This document shows, piece by piece, positions 17,225 to 25,648 of a stretch of 64,000 nucleotides of DNA (position 1 is the first letter of the stretch; each line of letters starts with the position of its first letter). A model generated the notes under the pieces. It saw only the letters and a program-made list of their open reading frames with translations. It was not told the origin of the DNA and did not search any database. The stretch is from AAA044-D11 sp965268555 (GTDB lineage Bacteria > Actinomycetota > Actinomycetes > Nanopelagicales > Nanopelagicaceae), in the NCBI GenBank assembly GCA_965268555.1, contig OZ254174.1, forward strand, positions 1,116,001 through 1,180,000, in the 5' to 3' direction. Made by a program: the position numbers and the translations under genes.

Positions 17225-17914
17225 CTATCCCGCATATCCATAAACACCACGAACTTGGTCGCGGATAACATGCCCGCCTTCAAGTTCAATAACGCGCTTT
17301 CGCATTGAATCCACAATCTTTGAATCATGCGTAGCCATAACAACTGTTGTTCCTTCGCGATTAATCCGATCAAGTAACTTCATAATTCCAACACTTGTAG
17401 CAGGGTCAAGGTTTCCGGTTGGCTCATCGGCAATAAGAATTGCAGGGCGGCTTACATATGCTCGGGCAATTGCTACGCGTTGTTGCTCGCCACCAGATAA
17501 TTCAGAGGGTTTTCTATCTGATTTCTCTTCAAGTCCTACTAGTTCTAAAACTTCGGGCACTTCACGATCAATCTCCTTATTTGAATAACCGAGAACGTGA
17601 AGCGTGAACGCGACATTTTCAAATACGGTCTTATTTGGAAGCAGACGAAAATCCTGAAATACCGTTCCAACTTGTCGTCTAAGTTCTGGAATTTTATGGG
17701 CAGAGAGCGTATTCAACTCTTTGCCAGCAACAATTATTTCTCCAGATGTTGGTCGCTCTTCTCGCAGAACCAATCGGAGAAATGTGGATTTACCTGAACC
17801 TGATAGTCCAACTAAGAAAACAAACTCACCTTTTAAAATATCAATATTTACGGAATCAAGTGCAGCGCGATCTTGTTTTGGATACATCTTTGTTACATTT
17901 TCAAAACGAATCAT
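17225..17914 (-). CDS. ftsE: Cell-division ATP-binding protein FtsE
   Basis: The ATG at 17914 ('MIRFENVTKMYP') is chosen because a strong ribosome-binding site (aaggagg) lies 7 nt before it; it gives 229 residues, the usual FtsE size. The Walker A motif is GLSGSGKST (residues ~36-44), the ABC signature is LSGGEQQRVAIARAY, Walker B is ILIADEPTGN and the H-loop is 'VVMATHD'. It powers FtsX in cell division. The gene lies between prfB and ftsX, as in most actinobacteria. Confidence 0.95.
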   Translation of the reverse strand: MIRFENVTKMYPKQDRAALDSVNIDILKGEFVFLVGLSGSGKSTFLRLVLREERPTSGEIIVAGKELNTLSAHKIPELRRQVGTVFQDFRLLPNKTVFENVAFTLHVLGYSNKEIDREVPEVLELVGLEEKSDRKPSELSGGEQQRVAIARAYVSRPAILIADEPTGNLDPATSVGIMKLLDRINREGTTVVMATHDSKIVDSMRKRVIELEGGHVIRDQVRGVYGYAG

Positions 17915-18079
17915 TAGCGCCTCCTTCTGCTTCATTTAAGACCAAAAAGTTCGATCAGGCTCATATTGAAATGGCCTACATGGGAAGTTTAGGCAGGAAT
18001 CTGCGCTTGAGCACGGAAATACGCGCATAAAAGGCTGAGAGATTTCTTTAATTTATGCGTAATTGGGTGTGATTTATAT

Positions 18080-19183
18080 TTAATCTGTGGACTTACGCCA
18101 CTTAATTCCAGCTTCGATAAATCCATCAATTTCACCATCTAGTACTGCGGATGGATTTCCTACTTCAAAATCGGTTCGTAAATCTTTAACCATTTGATAA
18201 GGGGCCAATACATATGAACGCATCTGGTTGCCCCAAGATCCAGAGTTATCACCTTTGAGTGCATCTAATCTGGCACGCTCTTCTTGACGTCGACGTTCTA
18301 GAAGTTTCGATTGCAAAACCGCCATTGCAGTTGCCTTATTTTGAATTTGTGAACGTTCATTTTGGCAAGAGACAACAATCCCGGTTGGTAAGTGGGTAAT
18401 TCTCACTGCAGAGTCAGTTGTATTAACGCCTTGACCACCTGGTCCAGAAGATCGATAAACGTCTATTCGTAATTCTTTTTCATCAATTTCAATGTGATCG
18501 CTCTGCTCAACTACGGGCACAACTTCAACACCAGCAAATGAAGTGTGACGACGTGACTGCGAATCAAATGGTGATATTCGAACCAATCGATGTGTTCCTT
18601 GTTCAACAGATAGCGTTCCATATGCATATGGCGCATAGACCCTGAATGTCGTCGACTTAATTCCAGCTTCTTCGGCATAAGAAGTTTCTAATACATCTAC
18701 CTTAAAGCTGTGTCGTTCGCAGTAGCGCAGATACATGCGCATCAACATCGCAGCCCAATCCGCAGCTTCAACTCCCCCTGCTTCAGAACGAATTGTTATT
18801 AGACAATCTCGATCGTCATATTCACCACTTAGTAAGGTTTGGACTTCCAATTCCCGAATTGCCCGAGTCACATCATCTAATTCATTTCCTGCTTCAGCTA
18901 AAGCACTTTGATCTTTTTCGCCTTGTGCTAACTCTAGAAGCAGTGGAATATCTTCGAGTCTGCGTCTTATTGTGTTTGATTTATTGAGAGTCGCTTGAAC
19001 TCTTGAAAGCTTGCTTGTTACAACTTGTGCCTTTTCTGGATCATCCCAGAGGTTTGGTGCGCTTGCTTCAGCCTCAAGAGTTTTGAAATCCGCTTCAAGT
19101 TTAGGAAGGTTTAATACCTGCTCGATTGCCGAAAGAGTTACGCGCAATGCACTAACTTCTTCGAGATATTCGCGAGCTGCCAT
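18080..19183 (-). CDS. prfB: Peptide chain release factor 2
   Basis: This 367-residue class I release factor recognises UGA and UAA. The codon-recognition tripeptide SPF lies in 'RLVRISPFDSQSRRHTSFA' and the hydrolysis motif GGQ in 'SSGPGGQGVNTTDSAVRI'. The reading frame is uninterrupted, so the programmed +1 frameshift used for autoregulation in many bacteria is absent here. It starts at an ATG at 19183 with no strong ribosome-binding site. It heads the prfB-ftsE-ftsX-ctp-smpB-ssrA series. Confidence 0.95.
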   Translation of the reverse strand: MAAREYLEEVSALRVTLSAIEQVLNLPKLEADFKTLEAEASAPNLWDDPEKAQVVTSKLSRVQATLNKSNTIRRRLEDIPLLLELAQGEKDQSALAEAGNELDDVTRAIRELEVQTLLSGEYDDRDCLITIRSEAGGVEAADWAAMLMRMYLRYCERHSFKVDVLETSYAEEAGIKSTTFRVYAPYAYGTLSVEQGTHRLVRISPFDSQSRRHTSFAGVEVVPVVEQSDHIEIDEKELRIDVYRSSGPGGQGVNTTDSAVRITHLPTGIVVSCQNERSQIQNKATAMAVLQSKLLERRRQEERARLDALKGDNSGSWGNQMRSYVLAPYQMVKDLRTDFEVGNPSAVLDGEIDGFIEAGIKWRKSTD

Positions 19184-19205
19184 GGGATAAGCGTAATGGC
19201 TAAAT

Positions 19206-19703
19206 TCAGCTACTCAATTCTGATGTGGCGCCTATAGTCGCACTCACCGCAATTTTTCCGCCATTTATTGCAGAAATAATCGGGAATGTGACGACTGCCT
19301 GAATGCTTGAACTGATGCTTGCGGTTATCTGATCATCAATACATCGCCAACCAGAGACTTCTACGTTGTTTTTTCTTAAGTAGTGGGAAGTAATTTCACT
19401 GTGAAATTTCCTAAGTGCGACCTGGCAATCAATCGGCACTCTAACTTGGGCACCTTGCTGGCCAGGCGCCAATCCAATTCCTGAGTAATAGCGGCTCTCA
19501 TCTAAAGAATGTGATGCTACTAGCAGTGCATCTTCTCCTAATTGAGTTAATTCACGTTTAGCTAAATAGGAGTCGGATATATCAATGATTCCGATAGACA
19601 AGATGAAAACAACTATGAATAACGTTGAAATAAGTACCGACACTGAACCTTCTTCTCCGGCAAAGACATGAGCCAGCAATTTTGATTCTCTAAAGCTACT
19701 CAA
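19206..19703 (-). CDS. TadG-like pilus-assembly/secreted protein
   Basis: This 165-residue protein has one N-terminal TM (about residues 21-42) after 'EEGSVSVLISTLF', the N-terminal motif of TadG/TadE-like proteins in Tad loci, followed by a small extracellular domain with a Cys pair (Cys78, Cys106). It is the last gene of the Tad operon and overlaps the previous gene's stop by four bases. Role in pilus biogenesis is inferred from position and the N-terminal motif. Confidence 0.75.
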   Translation of the reverse strand: MSSFRESKLLAHVFAGEEGSVSVLISTLFIVVFILSIGIIDISDSYLAKRELTQLGEDALLVASHSLDESRYYSGIGLAPGQQGAQVRVPIDCQVALRKFHSEITSHYLRKNNVEVSGWRCIDDQITASISSSIQAVVTFPIISAINGGKIAVSATIGATSELSS

Positions 19704-20125
19704 CTGTTTCGCCAGGCATCAACAGTTTGGCTCACTTTTGCCGTCGCAGACTTTCCACTACTAGTGGACTTCAGAAAAACTTCAACTTCAACGCGGCTAT
19801 TTGGCGAGATGCATGGTGAAAGGCTGCAGTGAATCTGAATAGTTGGAGGTAAATCAATTCTATTCTCGCCAAAACTACTCTTTGAAAAAACATCTACTAA
19901 TGCGGCAACTCTTGAACTTGCCAAATCTTGACTAGGGCTAGTTACGTAAACTCGGGCAACTTGCCTTGCAAAATTTCGAGCTTCATACTTAATTTGCGCC
20001 GAACTATTTACTGAGGTTAAGAAAATTACAAGTGGTATAAAAAGTGGAAGCGCAAGTATTATGAATTCAATTATCGCACTTCCCTCTTCAGCTCTTAATA
20101 TTTCAGTGGGTTTACCGATTTTCAT
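19700..20125 (-). CDS. TadE-family minor pseudopilin
   Basis: In this 141-residue protein, 'RAEEGSAIIEFIILALPLFI' (residues 10-29) is the TadE-like prepilin motif: Gly followed by a hydrophobic helix with Glu at +5. The extracellular remainder has a Cys pair (CSLSPC). TadE-like minor pilins are needed for Flp pilus assembly. It overlaps the preceding gene by 14 bp and the following gene by 4 bp, consistent with translational coupling. Confidence 0.82.
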   Translation of the reverse strand: MKIGKPTEILRAEEGSAIIEFIILALPLFIPLVIFLTSVNSSAQIKYEARNFARQVARVYVTSPSQDLASSRVAALVDVFSKSSFGENRIDLPPTIQIHCSLSPCISPNSRVEVEVFLKSTSSGKSATAKVSQTVDAWRNS

Positions 20126-20489
20126 CTACTGCAATTCCAGTAGAAATAAAAGAATCTCTTGCAAGAATTAGTGGTGAAATTTTGGGAGTTATGTTCTCTT
20201 TTTTACCAACAATGACTGATCCACCGCCAGGAATTGGAATTCTAGTTATGACCGTGCCTAATAAATCACTAGATGAGCTCAAGGAATTTGATCCAAGAAG
20301 TGCCTCACGACTTATATCTCCTTGCACTGTGTTTAGTGCTATTCCTCGCCCCATTACAGAAGTCGCGATTTGAAGAACGCTCAAAAAAAGTAAAACTATT
20401 GGAATGATAACTAACGTCGATTCAACCGTTCCATTTTCATCAATCAATAGCCCATATCTTTTAATCAATTTCGCGAAATATAGATTCAT
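20112..20489 (-). CDS. TadE-like minor pseudopilin
   Basis: In this 125-residue protein, 'DENGTVESTLVIIPIVLLFL' (about residues 17-36) is the prepilin-like motif, with Gly before a Glu-containing hydrophobic helix. The remainder is a short extracellular domain without cysteines ('GGGSVIVGKKENITP'). It starts 2 bp after the pilin stop and overlaps the next gene by 14 bp, so it is part of the Tad operon. Whether it is TadE or TadF type cannot be decided. Confidence 0.72.
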   Translation of the reverse strand: MNLYFAKLIKRYGLLIDENGTVESTLVIIPIVLLFLSVLQIATSVMGRGIALNTVQGDISREALLGSNSLSSSSDLLGTVITRIPIPGGGSVIVGKKENITPKISPLILARDSFISTGIAVDENR

Positions 20490-20491
20490 GA

Positions 20492-20818
20492 CTAACGAAT
20501 GCTGTTCATATTATCGAGTGAATTCTTGAGAATACTTGAAAGTCTTGGTTGTGCAACTGTCCATATTCCTGTTACCAAGCCGGTAGTCATGAGAACTACT
20601 AAAACCCAACCTGGAACGTCGCCTTGTTCAGACTTCAGGGCTAGATCAAATCGGAGACGAATTGAATCTATTCTTGCCATGAAATTCCTAAATACTTTTC
20701 TCTTATTTGGAATCATTGATTCGTTCTTGAAAGCCAGGTAAATCTGATCCGATAGTTTGATAAATACCTTGGAAATCAGGCCGTTAACTTCTTCTCTTGA
20801 AAACATGCGATTTTTCAT
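20492..20818 (-). CDS. Flp/Tad-type pilin with a long leader
   Basis: This 108-residue protein has 'EQGDVPGWVLVVLMTTGLV' near residues 64-82, matching actinobacterial Flp-like pilins, in which a charged leader precedes a single hydrophobic helix. The leader is unusually long (about 65 residues). The ATG at 20818 has a ribosome-binding site (gggga), but an internal ATG at 20680 would give a more typical short leader. It is separated from tadC by the 17-bp repeat array and begins the pilin part of the operon. Confidence 0.72.
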   Translation of the reverse strand: MKNRMFSREEVNGLISKVFIKLSDQIYLAFKNESMIPNKRKVFRNFMARIDSIRLRFDLALKSEQGDVPGWVLVVLMTTGLVTGIWTVAQPRLSSILKNSLDNMNSIR

Positions 20819-20836
20819 TTTCCCCTGCTTCGATTA

Positions 20837-20975
20837 TTGGTTTGTAGAACTGGTTGGTTTGTAGAACTGGTTGGTTTGTAGAACTGGTTGGTTTGTAGAA
20901 CTGGTTGGTTTGTAGAACTGGTTGGTTTGTAGAACTGGTTGGTTTGTAGAACTGGTTGGTTTGTAGAACTGGTTG
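20837..20975. repeat. 17-bp tandem repeat, eight copies
   Basis: The unit ttggtttgtagaactgg repeats eight times without a change from 20837 to 20972, then breaks off after three further bases. It lies between the tadC stop and the pilin start. On the minus strand it reads as an open frame (QTNQFYKPTSS...), which is a by-product of the repeat. Confidence 0.97.
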
Positions 20976-21063
20976 TGCTTATTTTCTTGGAAAATTGGCT
21001 TTGAATTTGGATAGGAGAAATGTCCTGTGTGCTTAGTGCGCTCTGTTGATAAGGGACTGATTT

Positions 21064-21867
21064 CTACATAACGCTCTGGCCCAGTGAAAGATATGAGGGC
21101 CAAAGAGCGAATAAAACTGAAATCGGCAGAATTAAAAAAATTACTGGAATCATTAAAGCAATTTCAGCTTTACCAGCTGCGATCATCAGGGATGCATGAT
21201 GTGCAACTCTTACTTCTTCAACTTGGCGCGTTAACACGTCAGAAAGAGTTGTTCCGCGCTCAATAGCAAGAATCAAGGTGTCACAAAATCTGCGAATAGT
21301 TGCTGAGTTAACTTCGAGTCCCAGTTGTTCAAGGGCTTGCGTTAGATTCCTGCCCTGTTGCAACTTGCTTAAAGTTTCTTTGAGTTTTTCTGCCAAAACT
21401 CCTGCTGCACGTTCTGAAACTCTTTGCAAAGCCATCGATGGGCTCTCGCCAGCCGATACTAAAACAGCAAAAAGTTCTACAATCGCAGGGAATTCAGATT
21501 CAATGCACTGTAACTCTTTCTTTGCCTCTCGAGTCGAACTTTCTTTAAGCCAAAAAATATATGCTGGTATTGAAATTCCCAGGATCAGAATCAACCTCAT
21601 GGGAATGCCGGCAAAGAAAAGAATTGGAAGCGCAATTAAAAACAGTGATATTAAAACCTTAGAACCTGGAATATTGCGACCAAGTACTTTTGATTCAGAG
21701 CTGTTTAATGTATTTAACCTATCGCTTTCTAATGGATTGTTTCTTGAGTTTTTTAGGAAACCATCGTGAAATCCACGTAATGGATCGCGGTTCTCCTGCA
21801 GCAAAATGTAGGTTGCATAAGAAATCAGCGGTGAAAGAAAAAACAATGAAAGTGCGAATGTATTCAT
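21064..21867 (-). CDS. tadC: TadC-like inner-membrane platform protein (T2SS F domain)
   Basis: This 267-residue protein has an N-terminal TM, a TM pair around residues 70-105, the T2SSF cytoplasmic domain ('ELFAVLVSAGESPSMALQRV', 'RRFCDTLILAIERGTTLSDVL') and a C-terminal TM hairpin ('IPVIFLILPISVLFALWPS'). It pairs with TadB to form the platform on which the CpaF ATPase acts. It overlaps tadB by four bases. Confidence 0.87.
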   Translation of the reverse strand: MNTFALSLFFLSPLISYATYILLQENRDPLRGFHDGFLKNSRNNPLESDRLNTLNSSESKVLGRNIPGSKVLISLFLIALPILFFAGIPMRLILILGISIPAYIFWLKESSTREAKKELQCIESEFPAIVELFAVLVSAGESPSMALQRVSERAAGVLAEKLKETLSKLQQGRNLTQALEQLGLEVNSATIRRFCDTLILAIERGTTLSDVLTRQVEEVRVAHHASLMIAAGKAEIALMIPVIFLILPISVLFALWPSYLSLGQSVM

Positions 21868-22595
21868 GCAAAAGTCCTAGGAATTTCGCTGATTCTTCCA
21901 ACGCGCTCCATCCAAATATAAGCAGCGATTGTTAGAAAAGCACCGATCAGTAGGACTATAAACCCACTGGCACTTGTGTACGCGCTACGAGTATTAGGTT
22001 GGGAAGCCAACAGTAAGAGCAAAATCCATGGTGCTACCGCTGCCAGGGCAGCTGAGTTTTTAACCCAACTGTGTTTTGCGGATATTTCTGAGCGAATTGC
22101 CAGATCGCTTCTTATGAAATTGGAAAGTGTTCGCAAAGTTAAAGAAGTATCACGGCTTCCAGAAATTCTGGCGAATTCAAGAACCTCACAAACTTGATCT
22201 GCAATCCCATCATGAAATCGCAACTTCAATTCTTTTAGTGCTTTTTCGAACTCCAAACCAGTTCTCAAATCTTGGGAGAAAAGTGCAAAGTTTGATCTGG
22301 TCTTCTCAGGCCCACGCCCACTTAAAACTACCAAAGTCTCAGCAAGTGATAATCCTGATTGCAATCCAGAGATGATGTGATCCAATATTTCTGGCCAGAG
22401 TCCTTGCATTGTTGTTCGCTCTTTTTCAACTTTACGTTTCAACAAGACTGCTGGGATCGCAACTGTAATCACTGCGAATGGAATACCAATGAGAATAGAA
22501 GTTGTAATTAACGTAGCAATTACTAAGCCAGATATTCCGCTCGCCAAATATATTGCGAAAGTCTTTAGGTCGATTTTTAGTAGATTTTTACGCAT
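21864..22595 (-). CDS. tadB: TadB-like inner-membrane platform protein (T2SS F domain)
   Basis: This 243-residue protein has two N-terminal TM helices, a T2SSF domain ('EILDHIISGLQSGLSLAETL', 'CEVLEFARISGSRDTSLTLR') and two C-terminal TM helices. It is the second platform protein of the Tad pilus machine. It overlaps the ATPase gene by eight bases and tadC by four. Confidence 0.87.
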   Translation of the reverse strand: MRKNLLKIDLKTFAIYLASGISGLVIATLITTSILIGIPFAVITVAIPAVLLKRKVEKERTTMQGLWPEILDHIISGLQSGLSLAETLVVLSGRGPEKTRSNFALFSQDLRTGLEFEKALKELKLRFHDGIADQVCEVLEFARISGSRDTSLTLRTLSNFIRSDLAIRSEISAKHSWVKNSAALAAVAPWILLLLLASQPNTRSAYTSASGFIVLLIGAFLTIAAYIWMERVGRISEIPRTFA

Positions 22596-23619
22596 CTTCT
22601 TTATTCACTCCCTCTCGTGGCACAGAAAAAATGAGCATTGGGTCTTGCAGCCCTCTTTCATAACCAGGTTTTGGTAGCGCTTTAAATTGATAGAGCATCT
22701 CGACTTCAACTCGATCGAGTTCTATGCGGCCTGTTACCTGCGCAACTTCCATGATTCGCCTAACACCATCAGGTGCAATGGATAAATGGATTACGAGATC
22801 AATTGCGGCGGCAACTACAGGTGCAATAAATTTATGAGAGATGTTCTCCCCTGCTAACAGTGGAAGTGTTTGTAACTTACTGACCGCATCCTTGGCTGAA
22901 TTAGCATGAATTGTTGCCATGCCGGGTAATCCAGAGTTGAGTGCAATAAGTAGATCCAGTGACTCAGCCTCACGTATCTCCCCGACAACAATTTGTGAAG
23001 GTCGCATTCGCAATGCCTCTTTGATTAACCGGCGAAGTGGAATCGCTCCCTCGCCCTGCAAGTTGGCAGGTTTCGTTTGAAGTGCCACACAATCAGGAAG
23101 TTTTGGGCGAAGTTCAAATACTTCTTCAATAGTTATTACCCGGCTCTTGAGCGGAACCGCACTAACGAGCGCATTTAGTAAGGTAGTTTTCCCAGCTTGA
23201 GTTGAACCGCTAACCAAAATATTTAGCCCAGCTTCGACACATTTAACTAAGAACTCACAAACCTCGCTGGACATAACCCCAAGCTTTGCTAATTCAGATA
23301 ATGACTTTCCTCTAATTAGATGCTTTCGAATATTAACTGCCCAAAACTGCGCAGTTACCTCTGGAATTGCTACATGCAATCTGCTTCCATCCGGAAGTCT
23401 TGCATCGACAAATGGGTGGGAGAGGTCCAATCTGCGACCGCCCCACATAAGCAACCGTTCGACAAGGTTGCGAACTTCATCAAAAGTTAAGGTTAGGTTT
23501 GTTAATTCACTAATACCTTTGCGAGCAATAAAAATGCGATTTGGAGAGTTAATCCATACTTCTTCAATCTCTGGATCTTCCATCAATTCTTGAAGGGGGC
23601 CAAAAGTTTTTGTATTCAT
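22588..23619 (-). CDS. tadA: CpaF/TadA-type pilus assembly ATPase
   Basis: I use the ATG at 23619 (343 aa); a TTG at 23655 would add 12 residues, and neither has a clear ribosome-binding site. The Walker A motif GSTQAGKTTLLNAL is in the middle, followed by 'VITIEEVFEL' (Asp box), 'RMRPSQIVVGEIREAESLDL' (Walker B region) and 'GLPGMATIHANSA' (His box), all hallmarks of secretion ATPases. It drives pilin extrusion. It is upstream of tadB and tadC. No CpaE/Ssd-like or secretin gene adjoins it. Confidence 0.92.
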   Translation of the reverse strand: MNTKTFGPLQELMEDPEIEEVWINSPNRIFIARKGISELTNLTLTFDEVRNLVERLLMWGGRRLDLSHPFVDARLPDGSRLHVAIPEVTAQFWAVNIRKHLIRGKSLSELAKLGVMSSEVCEFLVKCVEAGLNILVSGSTQAGKTTLLNALVSAVPLKSRVITIEEVFELRPKLPDCVALQTKPANLQGEGAIPLRRLIKEALRMRPSQIVVGEIREAESLDLLIALNSGLPGMATIHANSAKDAVSKLQTLPLLAGENISHKFIAPVVAAAIDLVIHLSIAPDGVRRIMEVAQVTGRIELDRVEVEMLYQFKALPKPGYERGLQDPMLIFSVPREGVNKEDA

Positions 23620-23707
23620 CTGGGCATCAAATAGCAATGTGGGTCTAAAGCCCAATGCTTAGTCACAACATGTAGAGAAGCAAATGCAAATACAACTATA
23701 AGTGAAT

Positions 23708-24223
23708 TTAGAAAACCTTAGGGTGTATTTCTAGTTCATTGCTCTCTTTTTCATCGCCGAAATAAGCGCTATCAACTTTCTCAATCCAAGAGCTTTGGTT
23801 CATCTCTCCATCCCACAGGTTTATAGCTATTTCAACTCTACTTGTATTTAAAATTGGCTGCGATTTTTTTAGTTCGTAAGAAGATTTAATTTTCTCATTG
23901 ATTCTAATTTTTGCTTCTCCGCATTCCAGCTCATCTGCGTGAAGACAAACCCAAAATCCATCTTGCGCCATTCGTGAGTAGAAGTCACCGCTCCGGATGC
24001 TTTTTTTCACAATTATTCCCAGTTCCATAAGTTCTTTTTCAGCTTCATTTTTCTTAGCTAGCTTTTCTTCTAGTGCTAGATATTTAAACGTCATAATCGC
24101 CAATGGTTGATACTTGCGCCGAGATTTTGAAATCTCCCTGGCAAGATTTTCAAAGAAATTTCTAGGTGCTGGTGCTCCAGTCAACGAATCTGTGACTCCA
24201 TTGTTTGAAAACTCAACCTTCAT
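23708..24223 (-). CDS. Degenerate GGDEF-like domain protein
   Basis: This 171-residue soluble protein starts with 'DSLTGAPAPRNFFENLAREI' (residues 12-31), the classic opening of GGDEF domains. It continues with 'LAIMTFKYLALEEKL' in place of the metal-binding D-x-F segment and 'IRSGDFYSRMAQDGFWVCLH' where R-x-GGDEF would lie. The active-site GGDEF is thus reduced to AQDGF and the metal-binding aspartate is lost, so cyclic-di-GMP synthesis is unlikely; nucleotide sensing or a scaffold role is possible. It lies upstream of the Tad operon in the same direction, 88 bp before the ATPase start, where actinobacteria often have a CpaE/Ssd-like gene. Confidence 0.65.
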   Translation of the reverse strand: MKVEFSNNGVTDSLTGAPAPRNFFENLAREISKSRRKYQPLAIMTFKYLALEEKLAKKNEAEKELMELGIIVKKSIRSGDFYSRMAQDGFWVCLHADELECGEAKIRINEKIKSSYELKKSQPILNTSRVEIAINLWDGEMNQSSWIEKVDSAYFGDEKESNELEIHPKVF

Positions 24224-24335
24224 TTAGCTAGGTTAGGCCTTAATTGACATATTTGTTTCACGGCAATTTCTTTCACATGCATTAGAGTTCTGCTCTACTT
24301 GCAGGTTATTTCCCGCAATCGAATGAGGAGCCCAG

Positions 24336-24725
24336 ATGAAGTTAAGTGATTCGTTCTATGAGAGATCTAGAATTTCGGCTATCTGGTTGCTGCGTATTGA
24401 ATCCCTAATTCTTGTCGGAATAGTCCTTTACTTATTGCTTGCAACTGTTTTCTCGACGGCGACCTGGCCATCGGCGCTTATCGCGGAAATTGTCTTTGCC
24501 TCGGTTGGTGCAATCGGTCTTTACTTTGCCTCTACTGGTTTTGCGCGCCATCGTTCATATGGCCGAGCGCCTGCCGTACTTGCGAATTTAATTGCAATCG
24601 GAGTTTCTTACTACATGATTACTGGCCATTTATTGATTGTTGGAATTCCAGTCGCATTACTTGGAGCAGTCACATTGGTCGCTTCGTTATTTGGTTATAA
24701 CGGTAAAACTGCTGATAACTACTAA
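24336..24725 (+). CDS. Hypothetical four-TM membrane protein
   Basis: This 129-residue protein has four hydrophobic helices (about residues 22-42, 47-66, 78-95 and 98-117), a basic N-terminus ('YERSRIS') and a short polar tail. I do not recognise a family by motif. The ATG has a good ribosome-binding site (gaggag). It is a single gene transcribed away from the Tad/GGDEF block and convergent with the SDR gene. Confidence 0.75.
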   Translation: MKLSDSFYERSRISAIWLLRIESLILVGIVLYLLLATVFSTATWPSALIAEIVFASVGAIGLYFASTGFARHRSYGRAPAVLANLIAIGVSYYMITGHLLIVGIPVALLGAVTLVASLFGYNGKTADNY

Positions 24726-24753
24726 GGTAGTTCGTTCTTAGTTTTCCAAAGCT

Positions 24754-25461
24754 CTACCAAGGAATTACTGTCTTATCTTCCCAAAATAATCCAGTTTGAT
24801 CTTTTCCGTTTTCAAAACTTCTCGTGGCAAGCCAGATTGCAGTTGCAGCGCCTTCTTCTGCAGATCTTGGTGCATCTTCCCCGCCCATATCGGTGCGACT
24901 GTGATTTGGACAAGTTGCATCAACTAAGAAGCCGCGAGCTCCATGCCCAGTTTCATGTGAAAGATTTCTAACCAGGGCATTTACTCCCGCCTTGCTTATT
25001 CGATACGGCGCAAGTCCGCCGGCATTTCCTGGGCCAGACATTCTTCCCAAACATGCAGAGAAAATAATTACTCGACCATCTCGCGCTTCCGCCATTGCAG
25101 GTGCAATTGTGTTTATGGCAATGAAAACCGAATCAAGATTAATTGCCATGACTCGACGCCACTCTTGAGTTGTCGTCCGCAAAGTCTTAGACATTTTTTC
25201 GCTCATAACGCCATGAGCTAAAACTAAGATTTTTGGTGTGCCGTACTTATTGGCAATTTCTTGAAACTTGATTTGTGTTGCATCTAAATCTTGGAAATCT
25301 ACAGTTTCAAATTCACAGCCAATTTCCGCTGCCGCTTTCGCAGCACGTTCTGGATCTTTGCTAACTATCAAAACTCGATTTCCCAGTTTCGCCAGCTCTT
25401 TCGCAACTACATTCCCCAGGCCGCGTGATCCACCTGTAACGATGGCGAGTGGCGAATTCAT
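24754..25461 (-). CDS. Short-chain dehydrogenase/reductase (SDR)
   Basis: The ATG at 25461 ('MNSPLAIVTGG') gives 235 residues; a start six codons earlier is possible. The cofactor motif is TGGSRGLG (about residues 9-16), followed by the Asp of 'VDFQDLD', an 'LAHGVMS' motif replacing NNAG, catalytic Ser in 'IIFSACLGRM' and Y-x-x-x-K in 'PYRISKAGVNALV'. It is a classical SDR, probably NADP(H)-dependent; the substrate is unknown. No pathway genes adjoin, and the gene is divergent from kgd. Confidence 0.87.
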   Translation of the reverse strand: MNSPLAIVTGGSRGLGNVVAKELAKLGNRVLIVSKDPERAAKAAAEIGCEFETVDFQDLDATQIKFQEIANKYGTPKILVLAHGVMSEKMSKTLRTTTQEWRRVMAINLDSVFIAINTIAPAMAEARDGRVIIFSACLGRMSGPGNAGGLAPYRISKAGVNALVRNLSHETGHGARGFLVDATCPNHSRTDMGGEDAPRSAEEGAATAIWLATRSFENGKDQTGLFWEDKTVIPW

Positions 25462-25648
25462 GGCGGTAACTCTGCCCATTATTTGCGCAGATTTCCTGCT
25501 GAAAATTTGCCCAATGGGGCGGTAATCACAGTTCTAATCCTCAGCAATGAGCCTGCGCCGTATAGTCCAGGGCCCTTGCGCCTATTAGACTCTTGTTAGT
25601 AAATGATGAGAATTATCGACGATTTAACTGGAATCGGGAGCATCAAGA

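Noticed and set aside
18080..19183. Programmed frameshift in prfB
   Set aside because: The frame is open throughout, with no in-frame UGA near codon 26.
20834..21103. 89-aa minus-strand ORF
   Set aside because: It is a reading of the 17-bp repeat (QTNQFYKPTSS...) and of the gap; no protein-like sequence outside the repeat.
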